Shown: in pieces, positions 51,307 through 59,888 of the stretch
Layout of the letters: each line of letters starts with the position of its first letter
Numbering within the stretch: the first letter of the stretch is position 1
Source of the DNA: Maricaulis maris_C
Lineage (GTDB): Bacteria > Pseudomonadota > Alphaproteobacteria > Caulobacterales > Maricaulaceae
Direction: 5' to 3'
Assembly: GCF_049116555.1 (NCBI RefSeq)
Contig: NZ_JAGDYT010000004.1
Location: 124,001-188,000 of the forward strand
Length of the DNA: 64,000 bases
The notes under the pieces: generated by a model
Databases searched by the model: none
The model's input: the letters and a program-made list of their open reading frames with translations, nothing else
What the model was told of the DNA's origin: nothing
Position numbers and translations under genes: made by a program

Positions 51307-51900
51307 ATGTTGAAACACATTGTAGGCGCGGCATTGCTGGGAACGAGTGTCCTCGCGGCACCGTCGGCCATGGCACAATCCGAGCCCTTCGTGGGCCAGA
51401 TCACGCCCTTTGCGAACACATTCTGCCCGCGTGGATGGCAGGAAGCCAATGGCGCGATCCTCGCGATCTCGCAACACGATGCCCTGTTTTCGCTATTTGG
51501 GACGATGTATGGCGGTGATGGCCGGACAAGCTTCGGCATTCCGGACCTGCGAGGCCGGATGGCCGTCGGCCAGGGGCAAGGACCCGGGCTGAGCATGCGC
51601 ACGCAGGGATCCGTCTTCGGGGCCGATTCCGTGACGTTCACCGGTTCGCAGATACCGGCGCACAGCCACAGTTTTCGGGTCTCGAGCAGCGCACCGAACC
51701 AGGCGTCGATCGGCAATGCCACACTGGCGACATTCCCGGTGACCAGGCCCGCCTATGCGCAGGGCACCAACATGACCGAAACATTGAACACCAACGCCAT
51801 CTACACCACGGGCGGCAGCCAGCCGACGAATATTCAACAGCCCTTCAACACGGTGCGCTGGTGCGTCGCGATGATCGGCACCTATCCGTCGCGCAACTAG
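51307..51900 (+). CDS. Secreted phage tail-collar-domain protein, copy 2
   Basis: A 197-residue paralogue of the preceding gene. Signal peptide HIVGAALLGTSVLAAPSAMA, then PFVGQITPFANTFCPRGWQE, NGAILAISQHDALFSLFG, YGGDGRTSFGIPDLRGRMAV and IPAHSHSF. The C-terminus reads WCVAMIGTYPSRN. The AAGGAG site lies 6 bp before the ATG. Relative to cytosolic family members, a Cys has moved into the FCPR position, so an N-to-C-terminal disulfide with the WCVA Cys is conceivable in an exported protein. Eleven bp separate it from copy 3. Confidence 0.82.
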   Translation: MLKHIVGAALLGTSVLAAPSAMAQSEPFVGQITPFANTFCPRGWQEANGAILAISQHDALFSLFGTMYGGDGRTSFGIPDLRGRMAVGQGQGPGLSMRTQGSVFGADSVTFTGSQIPAHSHSFRVSSSAPNQASIGNATLATFPVTRPAYAQGTNMTETLNTNAIYTTGGSQPTNIQQPFNTVRWCVAMIGTYPSRN

Positions 51901-51911
51901 GGGGAAGAACC

Positions 51912-52505
51912 ATGAAACACATGATCAAAACCGCCGTCCTGGCCGCGGCTCTCGTGGCTCCGGGCCTCGGTGCGACGGCACAGGCGCAAGCCAATCCGAC
52001 CATGGGCGACATTATTGTGGTCGGCTTCAACTTCTGTCCGCGAGCCTATATGGACGCGCATGGCCAGTTGCTCCCGATTGCCCAATATCAGGCTCTGTAC
52101 TCACTGTTCGGGACCACTTATGGCGGTGACGGGCGGACAAGTTTTGCCTTGCCCGACATGCGCGGTCGTACGGCCGTGAACCACGGCCAGGGCGCCGGCT
52201 TGCCGACTTATGCCCAGGGCCAGAAATTTGGCAGCGAGACGCTTGTCCTGACCTCCGCTCAATTGGCGCAGCACAACCACCTCACTGCCGGCACGCATTC
52301 GCCGCCCAATGAAGAAACGCCGGGTGGCAACACGCTCGCCAGCTTCGCGGCCGGCAATGTCTACACAACCGGTGCGCTGGACGAACAGATGGCGTCCACC
52401 ACGGTCAGCAACACCGGGAACGGTCAGTCGGTGCAGATTTCAGCGCCATCCCTGACGCTTCGCTATTGCGTGGCCGTCCAGGGCGTGTTTCCGCCGCGGA
52501 ACTGA
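51912..52505 (+). CDS. Secreted phage tail-collar-domain protein, copy 3
   Basis: A 197-residue third paralogue. Signal peptide MIKTAVLAAALVAPGLGATA ending in QAQA, then IIVVGFNFCPRAYMDAHGQL, YGGDGRTSFALPDMRGRTAV, and LAQHNHLTAG. The C-terminus is YCVAVQGVFPPRN with the same Cys. GGGGAAG precedes the ATG. The three copies share domain order and Cys positions but have drifted widely in the central part, so the duplication is not recent. Probably one operon with the two genes upstream. Confidence 0.82.
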   Translation: MKHMIKTAVLAAALVAPGLGATAQAQANPTMGDIIVVGFNFCPRAYMDAHGQLLPIAQYQALYSLFGTTYGGDGRTSFALPDMRGRTAVNHGQGAGLPTYAQGQKFGSETLVLTSAQLAQHNHLTAGTHSPPNEETPGGNTLASFAAGNVYTTGALDEQMASTTVSNTGNGQSVQISAPSLTLRYCVAVQGVFPPRN

Positions 52506-52568
52506 TCCGGGACGGCATCAATCCGCGCCCGAACTGAGACGGGTCCGGTTCACACCGGGCCCGTTTCG

Positions 52569-53177
52569 TCATGCCTGTTCGGCAGCCCTGTCGGCATCGG
52601 CATAGACCGATCGCCTGGGGGCCGACAGGACGCGCCGGACCATGGGCTCGAAAAAGGAAAGTGGCTCGCTCTCATAGTCGGCCGAGAAGGCGGCCTGATC
52701 GTATTTGGCGCAGAATTCCTCGCAGGCCCCAAAATACGGGTGATCGCGGAATTGCTCGCGCATGTCCCGGTCAGCGCCGATATGATGGAAGAAATAATAG
52801 CCCTGAAAGATGCCGTGATTGGCAACAATCCAGTGGTTCTCTTCACTGATGAAGGGCTTGAGAATGGCCGCGGCGATATCGGGATGATTATAGCTGCCCA
52901 ATGTGTCACCGATATCGTGTAGCAATGCCATCACGACATATTCTTCATCCCGCCCATCACGATGGGCGCGCGTCGCGGTCTGCAAGGAGTGCTGCAGGCG
53001 GTCGATCGGAAAACCGCCAAAATCGCCATCGAGCAGGCGCAGATGATCCAGCACACGCTCCGGCAGCTTCTTGGCAAATGGACCGAACTGGCTGGCGATA
53101 ACGCCCCAATCCTCGGCAGTCCCCTCTTCCATGGCGGCAAATTTCGCGCGCGGCGCGTTTTCATCATGCGTGGACAT
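52569..53177 (-). CDS. HD-domain protein
   Basis: A 202-residue protein with an HD-type metal site: DRLQHSLQTATRAHRDGRDE supplies a first His and VVMALLHDIGDTLG the HD pair, with further His in NHPDIAAAI and IVANHGIFQGYYFFHH. It resembles the COG4341 predicted HD phosphohydrolases; some relatives in this branch are diiron oxygenases rather than hydrolases, so the reaction cannot be fixed. The ATG at 53177 has GGGAGG six bases upstream. It is followed (on the same strand, upstream side) by a cupin gene. Confidence 0.78.
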   Translation of the reverse strand: MSTHDENAPRAKFAAMEEGTAEDWGVIASQFGPFAKKLPERVLDHLRLLDGDFGGFPIDRLQHSLQTATRAHRDGRDEEYVVMALLHDIGDTLGSYNHPDIAAAILKPFISEENHWIVANHGIFQGYYFFHHIGADRDMREQFRDHPYFGACEEFCAKYDQAAFSADYESEPLSFFEPMVRRVLSAPRRSVYADADRAAEQA

Positions 53178-53237
53178 CACGACCTCCCGTTTTCCGTACC
53201 CTGACGTCGAAAAACGGCCAGGACAAGCCGTGATCCG

Positions 53238-53609
53238 CTACAGGTCTTCGATCGTCTGGGTCAGATCGCTGTCGGGGTTGTCACCGGTATTGGTCACGCC
53301 CGCCTTCTCGATCAACAGGATATGGACCGTCTCGGTCTGCGTCACCGGCCGATGGCGAACCCCTTTGGGGATGACGCACAGCTCGCCAGGCCCCAGAATG
53401 ATCGAGTCCTGCCCCTCGATCTCGATGCGCAGAATGCCCTGGGTGACGAGAAACAACTCGTCTTCCTCAACATGACTGTGCCAGGCAAACGCGCCCTCGC
53501 CCTTGGCGAGCTTGAGCTCGTAATTGTCCAGCCTGGCGATGCGTTTGGGCGACCATACATCGTCGAACTGACTGTGTTTCTCGCCCAGCGAGATGGTTTC
53601 AACAGTCAT
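53238..53609 (-). CDS. Small cupin-domain protein
   Basis: A 123-residue single-cupin protein. The metal-binding cupin motif is WHSHVEEDELFLVTQGILRI (two His, one Glu) and the second motif is LCVIPKGVRHRPV (His). A GGGGAG site precedes the ATG at 53609; a longer frame with a further upstream Met lacks such a site. Cupins of this size may be isomerases, dioxygenases or simple binding proteins. It is 60 bp upstream of the HD gene on the same strand and divergent from the ACT-domain gene. Confidence 0.82.
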   Translation of the reverse strand: MTVETISLGEKHSQFDDVWSPKRIARLDNYELKLAKGEGAFAWHSHVEEDELFLVTQGILRIEIEGQDSIILGPGELCVIPKGVRHRPVTQTETVHILLIEKAGVTNTGDNPDSDLTQTIEDL

Positions 53610-53688
53610 CGCTTTCTCCCCGAAATCGCGACTCACGTATCACTGTCGCGTGTGGCCATGACCCTAACCGCTGAATGGAGCCTGCCAA

Positions 53689-54105
53689 ATGACCGGTATC
53701 AGTGATCTCGGCACCCTGCTCGCCGGACTGCGCCCGGAACCGGACCCGGTCCGTTATGGCTTCGTCACCGGGCCGGATGCCGCGCTCGCGCCGTATGCCG
53801 ATTCTGCGTTGATGCGTTTCGTTGAGGCCGAGGGCACGACGCTCATTCTGCCCTTCGCAGTCGCCGAGGCCGCCGGACTGGATCCGGTTTTTGCCTGTCG
53901 CCGGATCACCCTGGCGATCCATTCCTCGCTCGACGCGGTCGGCTTCATGGCGCAGGTCGCGGCCACGCTGGCCGCTGAGGGCATCGGCTGCAATCCCGTC
54001 GCCGGTTACTTCCACGACCATGTCTTCGTGCCCGAAGACCGGTTGGGTGATGCCCTGGCTGCGCTCAAGGCCCTCGCCCGGGCCGGCGGCCGCGAATTCG
54101 ATTGA
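53689..54105 (+). CDS. ACT-domain protein (DUF2241 type)
   Basis: A 138-residue protein of the COG3602 group. It has an N-terminal part (ISDLGTLLAGLRPEPDPVRYGF) typical of the family, a central LILPFAVAEAAGLDPVFACR and a C-terminal ACT-like fold with ITLAIHSSLDAVGFMAQVAA and NPVAGYFHDHVFVPEDR. Such proteins are presumed to bind amino acids. It precedes a 2OG-oxygenase gene by about 55 bp on the same strand. Confidence 0.8.
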   Translation: MTGISDLGTLLAGLRPEPDPVRYGFVTGPDAALAPYADSALMRFVEAEGTTLILPFAVAEAAGLDPVFACRRITLAIHSSLDAVGFMAQVAATLAAEGIGCNPVAGYFHDHVFVPEDRLGDALAALKALARAGGREFD

Positions 54106-54160
54106 CCCGGCTCCATCACGGTCGTACCAGCGCGGACCCTGATTGATCGGACCACCGCGC

Positions 54161-54835
54161 GTGAGCCTTCTCCCCTCGGGCCTGACCGGCCTGCCTGCCT
54201 TCGATATCGGCACTGTCTGCGATGCCCTCGCCGGGCCCGGATATATCGCGGTGCGTCTGACCGATACCGAAATGCTGGCCGCCCTGCGCCAGGAAGCCAG
54301 AGCGCTGTGGCAGGACAATGCACTCACGCCGGCTGGCATCGGCCGGGCTGAGGATCACGAGCTGATCGCGCGTGTCCGCCGCGACAAAACGAAGTGGCTG
54401 GACGGCTCAACCCCGGGCCAGATCGCCTATCTGGCCTTTGCCGAAGCCCTCCGTCGCGACGTCAATGCTCGCCTCATGCTCGGCCTGTTTGCCTTCGAGG
54501 CGCATTTTGCGGTGTATGAATCCGGCGGCTTCTACAAACGCCATGTCGACAGTTTTCGCGGCGCCCGCAACCGGGTGCTCTCCACGGTGCTTTATCTCAA
54601 TCCGGACTGGCGCGAAGGCGATGGCGGGCATTTGCGGATTTACGACGAGGGTGACTGCGTGCTGAGCGAACTCCGCCCGGAGTTTGCGACCCTGGCTGTT
54701 TTCCTGTCCGAGGAAATACCGCACGAGGTGACCATCTCGCACCGCGAGCGCTTCTCAATCGCCGGTTGGCATCGGTGCAATGATCTTGGCCTTGCGCCAG
54801 CGCTCCAGGTCCGGGCCCTGCCGATCGCGCCCTAG
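54161..54835 (+). CDS. 2-oxoglutarate/Fe(II)-dependent oxygenase (prolyl-4-hydroxylase-like)
   Basis: About 224 residues. The iron-binding facial triad is visible as HVD in GGFYKRHVDSF and a distal His in EEIPHEVTISHRERFSIAGW, where the Arg would bind 2-oxoglutarate. Between them lies VLYLNPDWREGDGGHLRIYD, typical of the P4H-like group. The GTG at 54161 is used; a TTG at 54143 would add six residues and neither has a strong ribosome site. It overlaps the convergent thioesterase gene by 4 bp. Substrate unknown. Confidence 0.85.
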   Translation: MSLLPSGLTGLPAFDIGTVCDALAGPGYIAVRLTDTEMLAALRQEARALWQDNALTPAGIGRAEDHELIARVRRDKTKWLDGSTPGQIAYLAFAEALRRDVNARLMLGLFAFEAHFAVYESGGFYKRHVDSFRGARNRVLSTVLYLNPDWREGDGGHLRIYDEGDCVLSELRPEFATLAVFLSEEIPHEVTISHRERFSIAGWHRCNDLGLAPALQVRALPIAP

Positions 54836-55614
54836 CCCAGCGGTTGCGCGCGCGTCGGCTGGCCATCCTCATCCAGCGCGACCATGACATAGTCTGCCTC
54901 GCCGACCTTGCGGCGCTCTCCGGTCAACAGGTTTTCGGCTTCGGCCAGAACCCCGATCGTCATCGATGTGTGGCCGACCGAGGCAATCGTGGCGACGACA
55001 TCCAGCATCTCGCCCTCCTGGGTCGGGGCAATGAAGTCGATCTTGTCCGAGGCTGCCATGCCGACATCACAGCGCGTATGACGCGAGGCGGCAATATAGG
55101 CGGCCTTGCCCATGATCGACATCGCATTGCCGCCGAAGAGCTGGCCGAGATGATTGGTGTCTCCCGGGAAGACCAATTGCAGCGTGCGGGCATAGCCAGG
55201 CGGGCTGGCGGCAAAGTCCGGCTTGGCGTCGGGCGACTGCGGCAGACGATCCGGATTCGTCTTGCGGTCGGCAGCCACCATGGTGAAAGCGCCGCGCGTA
55301 CAGATATGCCGGACCCCGGTCAGCAGGTTTTCCGCTGCCAGCTCGACATCGACGATCAAGGAGGTCCGTCCGACCATACGGACCTGGCCGGTCAGTTCGA
55401 CGAGGTCGCCGAGATGGGCCGGTGCCACAAAATCCAGCTTGTCACAGGAGGCCGTCACAAAGGGTCGCCGGGCATGCCGGGCCGCGACCAGAAAGGCGAT
55501 CTTGTCCATCTCCGCCATGGCCGCGCCACCGAAATAGCTGCCCTGATGATTGGTCTGATGCGGGAAAATCAGGTCGGCGTGACGGATTTCGGCGAGATGG
55601 CGAGGCTGGGTCAT
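54832..55614 (-). CDS. Acyl-CoA thioesterase with two hot-dog domains
   Basis: A 260-residue protein containing two copies of the YciA/BACH hot-dog fold. The first copy has LIFPHQTNHQGSYFGGAAMA and the second LVFPGDTNHLGQLFGGNAMS, the same acyl-CoA-binding helix motif in each. Each is followed by DKLDFVAPAHLGDLVEL or DKIDFIAPTQEGEMLDV. Two linked domains form a pseudo-dimer. It hydrolyses acyl-CoA by family; chain-length preference is unknown. It is convergent with the oxygenase gene. Confidence 0.9.
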   Translation of the reverse strand: MTQPRHLAEIRHADLIFPHQTNHQGSYFGGAAMAEMDKIAFLVAARHARRPFVTASCDKLDFVAPAHLGDLVELTGQVRMVGRTSLIVDVELAAENLLTGVRHICTRGAFTMVAADRKTNPDRLPQSPDAKPDFAASPPGYARTLQLVFPGDTNHLGQLFGGNAMSIMGKAAYIAASRHTRCDVGMAASDKIDFIAPTQEGEMLDVVATIASVGHTSMTIGVLAEAENLLTGERRKVGEADYVMVALDEDGQPTRAQPLG

Positions 55615-55701
55615 CGAGCGAGACTTCTCTTAGGGGCTACGAGCTGGATATCGCCAATGGCAGCAAAGCTCCACCGCTTCGCTCGCGCCGTCAGCACCGG
55701 C

Positions 55702-56742
55702 TTACACCACATAGCCATAGGGCGCGAGATCCGTGCCAAGATGAGCGGCCAGCAGCCGATTGCCGGGCACCAGAATCCTGTCGAGCTCCCGTCTGATGTC
55801 ATCCGGGACCTCATAGGACAGCTCCGGACCCGACTGGCCACTCTGGTCGGCGAGATAGGCATTTCGGGCATTGATGGCTGCCAGCGCCGGCGCGGCAAGG
55901 GGCTCGTCAGGATTGTCGCCGTCATTCAGCGAGGCCCGCCAATCATCGTGCAACATCAGGAGCTGGATGACGGGATGGCGCATGGCACCTGTTGCCGCCT
56001 CCCAGTCACGTGCATGGACCGCATTCCAGGCCCGCAGGCGCTCAAGCCGTCGCAGGTCGGGCCGGCGATTGCGATGCTCCAGACCCTGCCCGGAGACATC
56101 GAGGCCAAGCTCGGCCAGACAGGTCTCACGATAGGCGGCATCACTGATAAAGCGCTCAAATACCCATATCCGCAGATCCAGCTCGGGTCGCTCGGCGAGC
56201 CGCACGATAGAACGGTAATCCACGCCCCGAAGCGCGGAACCATAGGGAAAGCTTGTGGCCCAAGTGACGAAACTGGCAAATGACGCGCTATAGCCCTGTT
56301 TCAGGCGGGTGGAATAATAGGAGCGGAGCCAGCCGGCCGGCTCACGTGCAATCAGGATAAAAGTCGCCCGGTCACCCAGCAGCCTGTGCAGGACCGCCAA
56401 AACCCCTTCCAGCGTTGTCCCGAATTCCATCCCGGCAAAACCGACCCCTGACAGGATCTCGTCCGAAACCAGGACGTGATCATGTTCGGCCGCCCTCGCC
56501 CGGCGCTCGACATCCTCCACCCAGGCCCGCAAACGCTGCCAGGGTGCATGGCCCGGCCCACAGACCGGCAGGATGGTGCGCAGAACCGTACGGTCCTCGT
56601 CGCTCTGGTAACGCGGAAGGCTGCCACTGCCACCCAGGCGCGGCAACTTACCGACAAAATAGGCGTCCGCGGCGTCCGAGCAACTGGCCTGAAAGCTGGT
56701 TGAGGCGGCCTTCGGCAAACCCAGATGTATGGTCCAGCGCAT
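55702..56742 (-). CDS. Sulfotransferase-like protein
   Basis: A 346-residue protein. RWTIHLGLPKAASTSFQ near the start matches the phosphosulfate-binding loop of PAPS-dependent sulfotransferases, and FILIAREPAGWLRSYYSTRL matches the 3'-phosphate-binding region. The C-terminal half is not recognised. The ATG at 56742 has a GGGAG site about eight bases upstream; a GTG six bases earlier is possible. Sulfotransferases of this type decorate surface glycans or small molecules. No glycan genes lie nearby, so the acceptor is unknown. Confidence 0.7.
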   Translation of the reverse strand: MRWTIHLGLPKAASTSFQASCSDAADAYFVGKLPRLGGSGSLPRYQSDEDRTVLRTILPVCGPGHAPWQRLRAWVEDVERRARAAEHDHVLVSDEILSGVGFAGMEFGTTLEGVLAVLHRLLGDRATFILIAREPAGWLRSYYSTRLKQGYSASFASFVTWATSFPYGSALRGVDYRSIVRLAERPELDLRIWVFERFISDAAYRETCLAELGLDVSGQGLEHRNRRPDLRRLERLRAWNAVHARDWEAATGAMRHPVIQLLMLHDDWRASLNDGDNPDEPLAAPALAAINARNAYLADQSGQSGPELSYEVPDDIRRELDRILVPGNRLLAAHLGTDLAPYGYVV

Positions 56743-56941
56743 GCGCACTCCCGCAAAAGACTGACCCGAACCTGATAGCGGTTTTCCGGCGAAAGACCAG
56801 TCTGGTGCCGGTCAAGGCAAGGAAATGAAGGCGAAAATCGCGTCCCGACCCGGTCGGGCACTCAATCTTCGACGCCGGATGACTGGGCCGCCGCCCGTCC
56901 GGCGCCTGGGCGATTTCGCCCGCCCTCAACACCGGTCGACA

Positions 56942-58021
56942 TCAGGGCGTGCGGGCTGCCGCGATGACGCTCCGAAGAATGCTCGTATAGTCGCGGCCAC
57001 CCATGCGGGGCCCGTCCGGAATGTCGGTATTCATCCGGTTGACGATGACCAGGTCGAGGCTCGGAATGACGGTGACATACTGGCCACCATAACCGGCCCC
57101 GGTATACATGTCGGCAGCGAGGCCATGCTCGTCAGCGATCTCCGCATCGGCCGGTCGCCACCACATATAGCCATAACCGCCCATCCAGGCCCCGGGCCAG
57201 CCGGTATCGGAATAATCCGCCGTACTTTCGCGCACCCAGTCAGCGGAGAGGATCTGCTCGCCCTCCCACTCACCTTCCTGCAGGAAGAGTTGACCAAACA
57301 AGGCTGTATCCCGGGCCGACAGGCGCATGTGATAGGCGGAGAACATCGTCCCCGGCGCATGCTGGCGATGGGTTTCGAAGACGTCGAAATCGGGCATGCA
57401 GAGGGGCTCGGCGAAGACCCGCAGGAAGGCCGAATCGTAATTTCGACCGGATGCGCGCTCGAAGATGTGGCCGGCGACGTTGAAGTCCCAATTATTGTAA
57501 TACCAGTGCTCCCCGGGCGCGAACTCGCCGCGTTCGGGCCGCGCCGCGCGCATTTGCGGGGTCTCGGCGGCCGATGGGATATACACACCCGAGCGCGCCA
57601 TGATCACATCGCGAACCGTGGCTGAACGCTCCTGATCGGTCAGTCCGGCCAGGTCATCAATCCCGAGATCATTCAGGCTGGCATCAAGCGACAGGGCCCC
57701 GGCGTCGACCAGCACGCCGATCATCGCGCTCATCAACGATTTGCGCAGGGAGTGCACCATGATCAGCCGATCGGTCTCGCCATGCTCGAACACGACCTGT
57801 CCGCTTTGCACGACCATCAGGGCGGTGGCGTTGAGATCACGGGCAAGCGTCTCGAGCCCTGACAATTCATCAGCGGACCAGCCAAGCGCGGCCGGTGCGG
57901 TCGCCATTGGCAGTGGATAGGTTTCGCAGCGATCATCCTGCGCGTAGGCCGGTGCTGCAAGGCCGAGCGCAAGCAGTCCCAAGCCGGCAACCGAGCCGGT
58001 CGTGATTTTTCTGAATGACAT
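56942..58021 (-). CDS. Secreted class C beta-lactamase-family serine hydrolase
   Basis: A 359-residue exported protein. Signal peptide KITTGSVAGLGLLALGLAAP ending in AYA. The nucleophile motif SxxK is SLRK (in MVHSLRKSLMSAMIG) and the YxN motif is YYNNWDFNVAGH. It also shows YGYMWWRPADAE and a C-terminal GYGGQYVTVIPSLDLVIV, as in the EstB/PBP4*-type family. These are usually esterases or peptidases rather than antibiotic-hydrolysing enzymes. The ATG at 58021 gives a complete signal; the upstream frame does not match. It stands between accessory genes and pdhC. Confidence 0.9.
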   Translation of the reverse strand: MSFRKITTGSVAGLGLLALGLAAPAYAQDDRCETYPLPMATAPAALGWSADELSGLETLARDLNATALMVVQSGQVVFEHGETDRLIMVHSLRKSLMSAMIGVLVDAGALSLDASLNDLGIDDLAGLTDQERSATVRDVIMARSGVYIPSAAETPQMRAARPERGEFAPGEHWYYNNWDFNVAGHIFERASGRNYDSAFLRVFAEPLCMPDFDVFETHRQHAPGTMFSAYHMRLSARDTALFGQLFLQEGEWEGEQILSADWVRESTADYSDTGWPGAWMGGYGYMWWRPADAEIADEHGLAADMYTGAGYGGQYVTVIPSLDLVIVNRMNTDIPDGPRMGGRDYTSILRSVIAAARTP

Positions 58022-58155
58022 CCAGTCCCCCACAATGTGTACCGACCTGTCCGAGCCGCGGACAGGCCATAGGGGGGCAGAATACTCAGCCCGGCCAACG
58101 AGAAGTTGGCCGGGAGATTGATGTTCGGTTAGGTCGGGCCTGCAGTCGTGCCGAG

Positions 58156-59448
58156 CTACATCAGCATGGTCATCGGGTCTTCGACATAGGTCTTGAAGGC
58201 CTGCAGCCATTTCGCGCCGGTGGCACCATCGACGACACGGTGGTCGCAGGTCAGTGTGACCGTCATCACCATGGCGATGGCCAGGGCGCCGTCCTTGACC
58301 ACCGGACGCTGCTCGCCTGCCCCGACCGACATGATCATGCCTTGCGGCGGATTGATGATGGAGGCGAAGCTGTCGATGCCGAACATGCCAAGATTGGACA
58401 ATGAGAAGGTCCCGCCCTGGAATTCTTCGGGCTTCAGCTTGCGATCACGGGCGCGCTTGGCGAGGTCTTTCGACTCGCGGGAGATCTGGACCAGGCCCTT
58501 CTGATCCGCATCGGTGACGATCGGCGTGATCAGACCGCCCTCGATGGCCACGGCCATGGAGACATCCGCATGCTTGTGGCGCGCAATCATGCCGCCTTCG
58601 ATCCAGGAGGAATTGGCGGCAGGGACCTTCTTCAGGGCCAGGCCGCACGCCTTGATCAGGATGTCATTGACCGAAACCTTGTCGCCATCCTTCTCGGCGG
58701 CGGCATTCACGCGCTTGCGGAAATCCATCAGCGCATCGATGCGGCAATCCACAGTCAGCGGGAAATGCGGGATATCGCGGAAACTGTCAGCCAGACGCTT
58801 CGCCGAAATCTTGGTGATCCCGTCGGCCTTCTCGACGTCGTAGCGGTCGCGGGCAATGCCATAGCTGGCGAGCGGGTTGTCCATGTCGACCGGCGCTGCC
58901 GTGGCGCCGGAGGATGTAGCGGACGAGGTCGCGACAGACGGTTGTGCGTTCTCCACATCGCGCTTGACGATCCGGCCATAGGGACCTGACCCGTCGATGG
59001 TCTTGAGATCCAGTCCCTTGTCGGCAGCAATGCGTTTGGCCAGCGGGCTGGCCTTGATGCGGTCGCTGGCGGCCTGGCCAGCGCCACCAGTGGTGGGGCT
59101 GCTCGCAGGGGCGGGTTTTGGACTGGCGGGCTCGTCCTTGACGGCAGGCGCGGCCTCCGAAGCCTTCTCAGGCGCTGCCGGTGCCGAAACAGACACTTCG
59201 GTCTCACCCTCTTCCAGGAGGATCGCGATCACTGCATTGACCATCACGCCTTCAGTGCCCTCCTCGACCAGGATCTTGCCGACCGTACCTTCGTCAACGG
59301 CCTCGACTTCCATCGTCGCCTTGTCGGTCTCGATCTCGGCAATGACGTCACCGCTCTCGACGGTATCGCCTTCCTTGACGTGCCATTTGGCCAGCGTGCC
59401 CTCTTCCATGGTGGGTGACAGGGCGGGCATCAGGATTTCAATCGACAT
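58156..59448 (-). CDS. pdhC: Pyruvate dehydrogenase complex E2, dihydrolipoamide acetyltransferase
   Basis: Core of the pyruvate dehydrogenase complex, transferring acetyl groups to CoA. The 430-residue protein has one lipoyl domain (lipoyl-Lys in EIETDKATMEVEA, residue about 42), an Ala/Pro-rich linker, a peripheral-subunit-binding domain (ASPLAKRIAADKGLDLKTID), a second linker, and the catalytic domain with IMSVGAGEQRP and the active-site DHRVVDGATGAKWL. It is the last of pdhA-pdhB-pdhC, after a small GFA gene. Its lipoyl domain is nearly identical to that of PdhB. Confidence 0.97.
   Translation of the reverse strand: MSIEILMPALSPTMEEGTLAKWHVKEGDTVESGDVIAEIETDKATMEVEAVDEGTVGKILVEEGTEGVMVNAVIAILLEEGETEVSVSAPAAPEKASEAAPAVKDEPASPKPAPASSPTTGGAGQAASDRIKASPLAKRIAADKGLDLKTIDGSGPYGRIVKRDVENAQPSVATSSATSSGATAAPVDMDNPLASYGIARDRYDVEKADGITKISAKRLADSFRDIPHFPLTVDCRIDALMDFRKRVNAAAEKDGDKVSVNDILIKACGLALKKVPAANSSWIEGGMIARHKHADVSMAVAIEGGLITPIVTDADQKGLVQISRESKDLAKRARDRKLKPEEFQGGTFSLSNLGMFGIDSFASIINPPQGMIMSVGAGEQRPVVKDGALAIAMVMTVTLTCDHRVVDGATGAKWLQAFKTYVEDPMTMLM
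59304..59448. repeat. Lipoyl-domain direct repeat, pdhC copy
   Basis: These 145 bp coding for the start of the lipoyl domain align without gaps to 61124-61268 in pdhB, with only scattered base changes. The matching length and lack of silent drift point to gene conversion or a recent duplication. Confidence 0.8.
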
Positions 59449-59464
59449 GGCTTAAGTCCTCGCC

Positions 59465-59887
59465 TCAGGCGTCATTGGCGCCCGGTTGGGCCAGTTCGGG
59501 GTTGATCTTGGAGACGTTCTTTTCCCAGTTCGCGCCGTCGAACTCCTCGAAGCGCAGCTGGAGATCGGCGTCGGCATCGAGCGCGCGCAGATTGACGGAC
59601 CAGCCGTCCGGGTGCGAGCGCGGAACATAGAAAGCCTTCACGCCGCATTTCGAACAGAACAGGTGCTTGGCCTCATGCGTGCCGAACGTATAGGTGGTCA
59701 GGCTCTCGGCGCCGCGTTCAATCTTGAAGTCCGGCTTTTCCACGATGAGGTGGATGAAGCCGGTCTTGGCGCAGATCGAGCAATTGCACGACAGGGCGAC
59801 GACACTGTCCGGCAGGTTGACGGCAAAGCCGACCTCACCGCAATGGCACTCACCGTGGCGCCAGGATTTGGTGGGGGACGCCATCAC
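59465..59887 (-). CDS. GFA-family (glutathione-dependent formaldehyde-activating-like) zinc protein
   Basis: A 140-residue protein of the Gfa/CENP-V fold. Zinc-binding Cys sets are seen as ECHCGEVGF, CNCSICAKTGF and LFCSKCGVKAFYVP. Some members help glutathione react with formaldehyde, but most are uncharacterised. It sits inside the pdh cluster, 1 bp after pdhB and 16 bp before pdhC on the same strand, so it must be cotranscribed with them. This is an uncommon neighbour for the complex. Confidence 0.88.
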   Translation of the reverse strand: MMASPTKSWRHGECHCGEVGFAVNLPDSVVALSCNCSICAKTGFIHLIVEKPDFKIERGAESLTTYTFGTHEAKHLFCSKCGVKAFYVPRSHPDGWSVNLRALDADADLQLRFEEFDGANWEKNVSKINPELAQPGANDA

Positions 59888-59888
59888 C

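Noticed and set aside
50682..52505. Prophage remnant
   Set aside because: Only collar-domain proteins with signal peptides are present; no capsid, terminase, integrase or lysis genes lie nearby.
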